Positions 56,540-64,000 of a stretch of 64,000 nt of DNA are shown in pieces. Both the position numbers and the translations under genes were made by a program. The stretch lies in the NCBI RefSeq assembly GCF_000499845.2, contig NC_023749.2, positions 43,775,608-43,839,607 of the forward strand. The letters are read 5' to 3'. This DNA comes from Phaseolus vulgaris (taxonomy: Eukaryota > Streptophyta > Magnoliopsida > Fabales > Fabaceae). Under the pieces are notes generated by a model, which was not told the origin of the DNA, searched no databases, and saw only the letters and a program-made list of their open reading frames with translations. Within the stretch, counting starts at the first letter, position 1. Every line of letters starts with the position of its first letter.

Positions 56540-57424
56540 GTTACATCTCTTACGCGAAAAGGTCATCCAAATTTCTTGAAAATTTTCCTTCGTTCTTCTT
56601 GACTTCATTTCTCATTCTCCAAACTAGATCTCCTTTCTGGAAATTTCTGGGTTTTACTTTAGAATTGTGCCTCCTTGCCACCAGTATCTTGCACGCCTCT
56701 TTCCTAATTCTCCTTTTGTCTATTAATTCATTGATCAAATCCAAACCAATCGTTAAGCTTTCCTGATTCAATCAAACATTTGTCTTCTTAAAGAAGGTTC
56801 TCTCACTTCTACTAAAATCATTGCTTCAGTGTCATATGTCAGGATATAAGGAGTTTCTTGCATATTTATTTATGGGGTGCAACGGTATTCCCAGAGGACT
56901 TCAATTAGCTTTTCGGTCCACTTGCCTTTGGTGGTGCCTAACCTCTTCTTTAACTCGTTGAGAATGACCTTATTTGTGGCCTCAACTTTCCCATTGGTTT
57001 GGGAATGTTCCACTGAACTGGTGATATGTTTGATACCAAGTCCATCATAAAATTCAGCCAATCCTTGGTCAATAAATTGTCAATCGTTATCAGTGATAAT
57101 AACATCTGGAATGTCGAACCGACATATGATATTTTTCCATACAAAGTTTTGTATGATTTTTGCTATGATTGCCACTAGTGGTTCGTCCTCAATCCATTTA
57201 ATAAAATAATCAACACCTACTAGTAGAAACCTACATTGTCCCTTACCTAGATTGGACAGTCTAATGATATCCATTCCCCACATGGAAAATGGCCATGGGG
57301 ATAAAATGTAATCTAAGTTCTCGAGTTTCAAATGGGATAACATGTCGTGCTCTTGGCATTTCAAGCATTTCTTTACGTATTTTGCACTGTCACTCTGAAC
57401 GGTTAGCCAGTAATATACTCGCAT
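56540..57424 (-). pseudogene. int: Tat IV integrase
   Basis: Pieces in order on the minus strand: VKKCLKCQEHD (zinc-domain end, about 57375), WGMDIIRLSNLGKG and YFIKWIEDEPLV with the first catalytic D, VIITDND (second D, 57090), then SVEHSQTNGKVEATNKV (E, about 57000), LGTTKGKWTEKL and WEYRCTP, and RHNSKVKPRNFQKGDLVWR at the C-terminus (56680-56560). There are at least three breaks between frames. Conserved residues remain but the gene is not translatable. Confidence 0.85.
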
Positions 57425-57479
57425 ATTCCTTCATGGATTTATTTAATGATATACGCGGCTTCATATTTGGAAATGCATT

Positions 57480-58300
57480 TTAACATGGGTCTCGTCCCTT
57501 CGGTATAAGTCTTAGCCAATAAGAACAAACCTTGCACTTTGTTGTTTCCTGGTTTTTTTCTTCTTTCTCTTCATATTCCCTGCTTTCAAGCAAATTTTGT
57601 ATAGCTGTCATCCATATTTCTTCATCAGTGATGGTCATGCACTCATACGGGCTTACACTTGGGTTTTTTAAAAAAACATAGATAACTAACCGATGAACCC
57701 CCTTTTTCAATAAATCAACTGTGGTGTTATTTTGTCGCCTTATGTGTTCAATATTGACTGAATAGAACTTAGATATTAAATTTGACATGAGATGATAACA
57801 TTTCTCCAACAAGGGTTCTTTCACCTCAAACTCTCCTTTAACTTAGCCAACCACTAGCTCAGAATCACTTCTGCATAATACCTGGTGAGCTCCCATGTCA
57901 TTTGCTAGTATAAGTCTGGCTAATATTCGGCCAGGTGGTTTCATGTTTTCAAGTCAAACTTCAAATATTATTCCAAGAGTATACCTCCCGGGCCCTCCAA
58001 AATGACTCCCGCTCAATGTGATTTCAAGTTGGATGACCCATCCACATGTAATGACCATTATAAGTCTTCTTCCTCAGTTGGTTTGGGACTTAAGTCTGCT
58101 TTGAAATCAGCTAAACTTTGTGACTTGATTGTCCCTCTTGGTTGATACCGGATTTCAAATTCTAATAATTCAACTGCCTATTCTATCATTCTTCCGGCCA
58201 AATCAAGTTTAGCCAAGATTTTCATAATAGGATAGTCGGATTTCACAATTATCTTATGATTCTGGAAGTACATCCTCATTCGTCAAGAAGTGATCATGAA
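57480..58300 (-). pseudogene. Tat IV RNase H (second domain) and linker
   Basis: The segment 57824-57480 is open with VNIEHIRRQNNTTVDLL, the end of the archaeal-like RNase H, followed by the linker to integrase. The segment 57830-58080 has a broken DGSSN...GARE-like stretch and a Ser-Asp motif. Stops are frequent. Reverse transcriptase is not present before the break at 58414. Confidence 0.65.
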
Positions 58301-58414
58301 TGTTGTTCTCGCCGGTTGACTCAGTCGTCGTTGACTTCAAAGGCAGATGGTAGCTCCTCCTATCTCCTGGTGGTTTCCGCTCTCTTCTTGGGTAGCTAAG
58401 AGTGGCTTGTGTTG

Positions 58415-58994
58415 ATTGCACTTTGACGATCAAGTCAATACTGGGCTAAGAAACAGTAAAGTATGTAAAGCAGTTTCAGTCTTAGAAACGGCGTACAGGT
58501 TGTATCTAGGTCAACTCCCTGTCCCACGAGCATCTTTCCTTGAGTGGAATTAGGGTTATTGGTGAGGCATCTTGTAACGCGTTGCACAAGCTTAGCACAG
58601 TCGCGGCACAAGACTTGCCTCTTCTGGAGTGCAAAATCTTTAACATTATGGCCGCCAGGGTACCAACTCATCTACCAGCTGCTGCGGAGCCATCTGTTTT
58701 ATGGGTGCCCTAAGTGTTCACATGCCATGAATGCAATCTACCCTTGGAAACCCTACCCCTAGCTGGCCTTAGTGCCTCCAAGGATTATTTACTTGTGCTA
58801 GACCTGAACGTACTAGACACACCACATGCATGAATCCTCTCGTGATTTAGGTCCCTCTTTCATATGGGTAATAACTCATTATTATTTATGGGGTCCACCT
58901 ACGTGGCCCATTAATGCGACCAGACCACTGAGGTCCGATGTCGACGTCTGGTGTCGACCTCTCCGAAGCCGATGTCCGAGGTCTGGTCAGTACA
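58415..58994 (-). repeat. Truncated 3' LTR of Tat V
   Basis: On the minus strand it begins TGTACTGACCAGACC and matches the LTR at 20523 through the CATGCATG block and GTTTCTAAGACTGAAACT. It stops at ...AAAGTGCAATCAACACAAG, so the last about 140 bp are missing. The TATA region is altered (TAGATACAACC). Confidence 0.75.
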
Positions 58995-59322
58995 CAAGCC
59001 CCCCAGGCTTGAGCTGTAACTTGTTTCAGCGAAGAGGCTAAGTGATCGCCCACTACGTGGTGCTAAAGTGACGAGACGTGAACAGTGCACCGAGGTGACG
59101 TTTGACCATACTCTTTCATCAGCGTACCCATGGATAGATCAACGATGGAGGCTTGTTGTCTCTTACGCTCCCTCTATATGTTAAACCTTTCGATTCTCCC
59201 GCTCCTTTGCATTGTTCCATTACTTCACTTAGGCATTTCATTTCTTCGAAAACCCTATTTTTTCGAACGCTCTACCCTCTCTCCTCGCTTACTCCAACTC
59301 TTTGAATCGCGATTGCTTCAAG

Positions 59323-59513
59323 GTATGCTTTTCATTCCATCATTGACTTCACTTTATGATTCTGATGCTCATAACATGCATTAATTGTTCTGGGACTGTT
59401 TATTTTTTTGCACTTTATAAATGTTCTTCGTTTTCACATCTCAATATTTTTCGAATTTCTGAAGCGCGCTAGCTCCTTTCTCTAAACCTGCGTTTTTTCT
59501 TCTTCTTTTTTAG
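59323..59513 (+). other. 5'-UTR intron of the Tat V antisense gene (predicted)
   Basis: The donor is CTTCAAG/GTATGC, the acceptor TTTTTTAG/CTTTTCTC, and the ATG is 14 nt further at 59528. The presumed leader upstream has a TATA-like CTCTATATG near 59173. It parallels the introns at 669-893 and 15036-15270. Confidence 0.6.
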
Positions 59514-59527
59514 CTTTTCTCTTTAAG

Positions 59528-61421
59528 ATGGCTCGACCGAACCCTACTCCAAACTCAACTCCACACTCAAACCCTTCTCCCCTTGACAATAAATCCCTGA
59601 ACTGTTGGGCACCTAACAACCTCTTAGAGGAAACTTCCAGGTTTACCTCCCTTGAGCATTGCAACCTATAGGAAGAAACAGGACTGCCATAAGTATCGTG
59701 TCTTTGGGAAGGAGCACGATAAATTCGTGAGGGTCATGCCCTGTACCATAGGTGAACCTGTGTGTTTTGACGAATCATCGAACCCAGAGGGACCCTTCTG
59801 TTACGTCTACTTGATTGTCTTTCGAAGACTTTCCCTGCGCCTTCCCTTCACTCCCTTCGAGCGAGCCCTCCTCACCGAAGTCAACGTTGCCCCTGCCCAA
59901 CTACACCCAAACAGTTGGGCGTTCGTTAGGGCTTTCGCGATCCTGTGCCACTGCCTCGGCCATACACCGTCAGTGGACGTGTTCCTATACTTCTTCGAAG
60001 CTAAGAGCCCCGGCAAGAAGTTGCGGGTAAGCTTCAACGGAGTTGCTGGGAGGGTTCTATTGACGCTCTTTCAGCAGTCATACAAAGGCTTCAAGGGGAA
60101 GTTCTTCAAGGTTCGGAGCAATAGGAGAGACCCCACCCTCTTGGACGGGTTTCCCCTCTACTGGCCGGAGAAACCTAAGCTCAAGAAGCCCAGATGCCTC
60201 GAGGACTTACCCCCACAGGAACTAGAGGTGTTCGATCTCCTCTCCGGTCTCCAAGCACTGTTTAGCACGGTTGAGCTGCTCAAACTCGAGTTCAGTCCAA
60301 AGGCCCTTAAGGGCTACATTGGTACTTGTTTGCCTCTATTTCTTCTGTTTTTGTTTACGTTTTTCTGTACTTGGGTGCTTTCCTGGTTTAGACTCTTATG
60401 CGTTATTGTCTTCTTTGCAGGTATGGTACTAAACGCTGAGAAGAAGAGGCAGCTAGCCGTTGTGGCTCTTCAACTCAAGGCCGCTCCAGGCCCCTCTCCC
60501 GACGATGCCTCTGCCCCTGCCACTTCTGCTCCAGGCCCTTCTGCCCCAGCCCTCGTGGACCAAAGGCAAAAGGGGGTCACTGAGGCTGCTGCCTCTGAAG
60601 ACGAGGACACCTGCTCAGGCCTCATCTTCAAGAGGAAGAGGAAAGTTGATGTTGCAGTCCCTACAAATTCAGGTTCAGATGATCGCGCCCTACTTACAGG
60701 GAGCACCCTCCTAGTGCCTCTTCCCCTTGTGACCTTGTGGTGCAGAAGGGTAAGGGGAGAGTGCCTCAAGGGGCAATCCTGGTGCACCTTTTGCTGATCT
60801 GCCTGCCTTCCTCCAACGGGCCCTGTAGTCCTTCCAAGACCAAGAGAAGTTGGAGAACATGGAGGAGGATCCTCTGTTAGAGCACGCGTCCAAATGCCTT
60901 GGGGACATCCTCGTCGCATCCAGCCTTACCTTGTCTAGGATGCAGAAGGTGAAGGAGGCAGCTAGCCAATAAGCCCTTCAAGTCAAAGAGCTCAAACGTC
61001 GCGAGACTGCCCTTTACTTGGAGGCGTTGAATCTCTGCCAATTTGAACTCGCAACTAAGAAGCTTTTGTTCGAAAAGTCTCAAGAAGCTCTGGGGCTCAC
61101 GCCAAGGTCTTGGACCTCCGAACTGAAGTGATTGGCTTGAAGGAAGAGGGGGCCAAGTTGCGGGAGAAGACAACCAATCTTGAGGAGGAGTTAACTAAAC
61201 TCAAGGAGAAATGATCGCATTTGGAGAAGCAACTTGCCAAGCTGAAGGTAGAGTTAGCCCGTAAGGACGAGCACTTCCAACAGACTAAAAAGGAGCTTAC
61301 CAAGGACGTCGTTGAGTCTTATGTTGTGGGATTTGAAGATGCCATGGCTCAGGTTGCCTGTGTGCATCCTGGGGTGGATCTCTCCCAAACTAGGCTGCCG
61401 AAGAAGGTCGAGGATGGGTAG
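59528..61421 (+). pseudogene. Tat V antisense gene (Transposase_28-like with coiled-coil tail)
   Basis: It starts MARPNPTPNSTPH at 59528, with a stop and frameshift near 59650-59690. From 59652 the domain is open: DKFVRVMPC, LRLPFTPFERALLTEVNVAP, HPNSWAFVRAF, FFEAKSPGKKLRVSFNG, FQQSYKGFKGKFF, DGFPLYWPE. A coding intron (60322-60420; ATTG/GTACTT, TTTGCAG/GTATGG, phase 1) matches the Tat I intron. Exon 2 is Pro/Ala-rich with a KRKRK patch (about 60640), then frameshifts near 60750, and a coiled coil leading to the SYVVGFEDAMAQVACVHPGV tail at 61320-61380 that parallels the Tat I tail. Function is unknown. Confidence 0.78.
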
Positions 61422-61699
61422 CTAGTGGATGCTTAACTTGCGATGATTTCTCTTTGTAATTTATTTGGCTGCCTAATGAACAATTGATAACTTGTAAATA
61501 TATTTCTATTTATAAAATCTGTTTCTTCCTGATCTGCTCCTTTGTGTTTTTCGTTAACTACTTGCTTGTGTCACATTAGTCTAGCAACGCCTTAGGGCCT
61601 CTCTAACTTAAGTAGCACGCTCTTTTACCACCTTCTTGACCTTAACCTTTCTTCAACGTATTAAGGTAGAGGCGATGTTTGCTTGAACTCTTACTTAGC

Positions 61700-62300
61700 C
61701 CTATCCTTTGTCAAACAAAAATAAGGAAGATGTTGTTCTCGACCGTGACGTATAAGGGCAAGGGAGATCTTTAACTAGGAACCATATTGTTCTCGACCTT
61801 ACCTTACAAGATAAGAGAGAGGTTCTCTTTTACTGACCTCGTCCTTGCCGCATAGAGGCAAGGGAGGATTTCAACTGGGAACTGTCCTGTCCTCGACCTT
61901 GGAATTCTCACACAAGAGGGAGGCTCACTAAGAACCATACTATTCCTAATCTTGGTGTTTCTAACCCAAGGGAGAGGTTCGCTTGCTGACCTCATCCTTG
62001 CCGTATAAAGGCAAGGGAGGATTTTAACTGGGAACCATACTGTTCTCGACCTTGGTGTTCCCACGCAAGAGGGAGGCTCACTAAGAACCATATTATTCCC
62101 AATCTTGGTGTTTCTAACCAAAGGGAGAGGTTCGCTTTTACTGACCTCGTCCTTGCCGATAGAGGCAAGGGAGGATTTTAACTGGGACCATGTTTCTCTC
62201 GACCTTGGCGTTCCCTCACAAGAGGGAGGCTCACTAAGAACCATACTATTCCCAATCTTGGTGTTTCTAACCCAAGGGAGAGGTTCGCTTTTACTTCACT
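61700..62300. repeat. Tandem repeats of Tat V
   Basis: About three to four units of 152-153 bp (CTCGACCTTGG at about 61893, 62045, 62197), each with AAGAGGGAGGCTCACTAAG, CCCAAGGGAGAGGTTCGCTT and GACCTCGTCCTTGCCG. They lie between the antisense gene's 3' end and the 3' end of pol. Confidence 0.88.
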
Positions 62301-62409
62301 GTACAATTGCAAAAATATATATTTAACTAAAATTTTATTGGGTGACCACGTTAAAAAACCCTGATAAGGGAAAAAAAGTGTCCCCTAAACGGTGTACAAT
62401 AAAATAATC

Positions 62410-64000
62410 AACTGAAATAAAATTTTAAATTTGCTTTGTTCCAAGTTCGAGGAATCGTCCCACGTTTTAGGGTCTCGAGCTTGTACGCTCCGTTCCCAAG
62501 CGTCTCTGTCACACGGAATGGACCAATGCACTTGGGAGATAACTTATTCTCTAGCTGGTAAGGGTGGGCTTTTTGCTTCACCAAGTCGCGACCTGGAACT
62601 ACCGAGGTCTCAACTTGGAGTTATACTTGTTCTCCACCTTTCTCTTCAAGGCTTCAACCTTGATGCGAGCCTCCTCCCTGACTTCATCCAGTAGGTCCAG
62701 GTTCACCTTTCTTTCTTCGTTAGATTCTTCAGCCACGAAGTTCTGGAAACGTGGTGAGCTCTCCTGGATTTCTACAGGAATCATTACGTCCAAACCATAC
62801 ACCAAGCTAAAGGGTGTTTCCATGGTAGTGGACTGGGGAGTGGTGTGGTAAGCCCGCACAATTCTAGGAACCTCTTCTGCCTAGGTCCCCTTGGCTTTCT
62901 TCAGCCTTCTCTTCACACCTCCAAGCAAAACTCGGTTGGCAGACTCAACCTGCCCGTTTGTCTGGGGGTGCTCGACTGATGCAAACACCTGTTTTATTCC
63001 AAGTTTCGTGCATAGCTTGCCCAACTGTTAGCTCGCGAACTGGGTGCCATTATCGGACACCAAATGTTTTGGGACTCCAAAATAGCATACTATGTTTTTC
63101 CACAAATTGTTGGACTTTGTTGTCTGTGATTTGCGCAACTGGCTCACCCTCTATCAACTTTGTAAAGTACTCAATGGCAACCACGAGGTACTTTATTTGT
63201 TGAACTGTTAGAGGAAATGGTCACAGGATGTCGATCCCCCAAGTGTGAAATGGCCATGGGCTGTGGATCGATCGCAACTCCTCTTAGGTGCTTTATGCCA
63301 GTCTGCATGTTGTTGGCACTGTTTGCACCGCTGTGAATACCTCGTGCAATCTTCCCTCATGGTTGGCTAGTAGTATCCTACACAAACGACCTTCGATGAG
63401 AGAGTTCGGCCATCAATGTGACTCCCACATATCCCTTCGTAAAGTTCTGCCATAATGTGTGTGCACTGCTCACCACTTACACATATCAAGATAGGGTGAG
63501 TATACCCATGTCTGAACAAATCCCCGTCGATCAGGGTGTATTTGCTTTAATTTTTCTTGACTACTCTGGCCTCTGTGGGCTCCAGTGGGAGTATTCCATC
63601 AGCCAAGTAGCATCGATAAGGTGTCATCCAGTTTTCGCCTTCTTCGACTAGGCAAACGTGCAACGACTCTTCCCTTGATAATGCGTATGTGCTTATTCTG
63701 GGCGTTTTCAATGTTTCTTGAGTCAACGACCGGTGATTCCTCTTAACACCTTCTGAGGTGCTTATTTGTTTGACTTCTGTTGTGCTGCCTGTGGTGGTTT
63801 GAGGTATCCTCAGGGTCTCCTGTATGACTGTCATTTGTCTGCCCCCCTTGCCTGAACTGGGGAGCTTTGCTAGCAAGTTAGCTCGGGCATTCTGTTCTCG
63901 GGGGACATGTACTAACTCGAACACCACTAAAGTCTCCTCTAGAATCCAGACATACTGTAGGTATGAGACCATCTGGGGGTCCTTGGCTTGGTATTCCCCC
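62410..64000 (-). pseudogene. pol: Tat V pol: end of RNase H and integrase, partial at the edge
   Basis: From the right edge on the minus strand come GEYQAKDPQM, VFELVHVPREQNARANLLAK (end of the archaeal-like RNase H, 63890), a linker to 63547, then integrase: HEGICGSH, zinc-domain Cys pairs near 63320-63350, HTWGIDIL, SDNGTQFAS, SVEHPQTNGQVESANRVLL, and finally PFSLVYGLDVMIPVEIQESS to about 62410. Stops (for example near 62882 and 63030) and frameshifts interrupt it. Many residues are identical to Tat I. The rest of pol is outside the window. Confidence 0.85.

Larger units (their letters stand above)
53600..58414 (-). mobile_element. Tat IV: old, decayed minus-strand Tat element
   Basis: The sense strand is minus: RNase H remnants (58300-57480), integrase (57424-56540), tandem repeats (56345-56105), then a plus-strand antisense gene (54074-55860). 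No clean LTR or target duplication was found. The left LTR boundary is probably upstream of 53.9 kb. Its codons are more AT-rich and full of stops compared with Tat I, so it is older. The right side is cut at about 58414 by the truncated LTR of Tat V. Confidence 0.7.
58415..64000 (-). mobile_element. Tat V: minus-strand Tat element, running off the right edge
   Basis: In its own orientation, pol enters from beyond 64000 and ends near 62410, tandem repeats follow at 61700-62300, then the antisense gene (plus strand, 59528-61421), a polypurine tract (CCTGGGGGGCT, minus strand, about 59007-58995), and the 3' LTR (58994 down to 58415). The LTR lacks its final about 140 bp (U5), where it abuts Tat IV. 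The layout is the same as Tat I and the coding sequence is close. Confidence 0.88.

Noticed and set aside
1..64000. tRNA, rRNA, CRISPR or telomeric repeats
   Set aside because: None was seen on either strand. CRISPR would not be expected in a plant nuclear sequence.

Overview
The window is nuclear repeat DNA of a flowering plant. I see no host gene, rRNA or tRNA in it. It is a stack of nested transposable elements: Ty3/gypsy retrotransposons of the Tat type, Ty1/copia elements, Athila-like gypsy remnants, CACTA DNA transposons, solo LTRs and a LINE fragment. The LTR and CACTA types look like those of legumes (Phaseoleae, bean or cowpea relatives). That species placement is inference from general resemblance, not from a search.

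Left third (1-21.4 kb). The 3' end of one Tat element (1-2.94 kb) has its LTR split by a solo LTR. It abuts a plus-strand copia remnant (copia A). Copia A was hit by a minus-strand copia (copia B, 3390-19031, target duplication ATGCT), and copia B was hit in its gag by a nearly complete 12.08-kb Tat element (Tat I, 4347-16429, duplication AAAAC). Tat I has LTRs of 819 and 801 bp, gag, a pol reading frame broken only by point stops, blocks of GC-rich tandem repeats, and a large intron-containing gene on the opposite strand. A further Tat 3' end lies at 20.29-21.38 kb.

Middle (21.5-48.9 kb). An Athila-like LTR is split by a 7.17-kb CACTA element (CACTA 1, 23285-30458, duplication TGA). CACTA 1 carries a decayed TNP2-type transposase and a second multi-exon gene joining an En/Spm-type domain to a Ulp1-like protease domain, and each gene is split by a solo LTR. 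A non-autonomous CACTA (CACTA 2, 36255-39840, duplication AGC) sits inside the transposase of a third CACTA (CACTA 3) and appears to carry an exon of a lipase gene. A LINE tail and an Athila-like deletion derivative follow.

Right third (48.9-64 kb). After about 4.5 kb of AT-rich sequence that I cannot assign come two more Tat elements on the minus strand, Tat IV (about 53.6-58.4 kb, old and decayed) and Tat V (58.4 kb to beyond the right edge). Both repeat the Tat I plan: pol on one strand, tandem repeats after pol, then an antisense gene pointing toward pol from the 3'-LTR side.

The main biological theme is this antisense gene. Four Tat copies carry it, with a conserved Transposase_28-like domain. 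Three show a 5'-UTR intron just before the start codon, and three show a coding intron near the end of the domain. Pol and the antisense gene converge on tandem repeats that differ in sequence and unit length from one element to the next.
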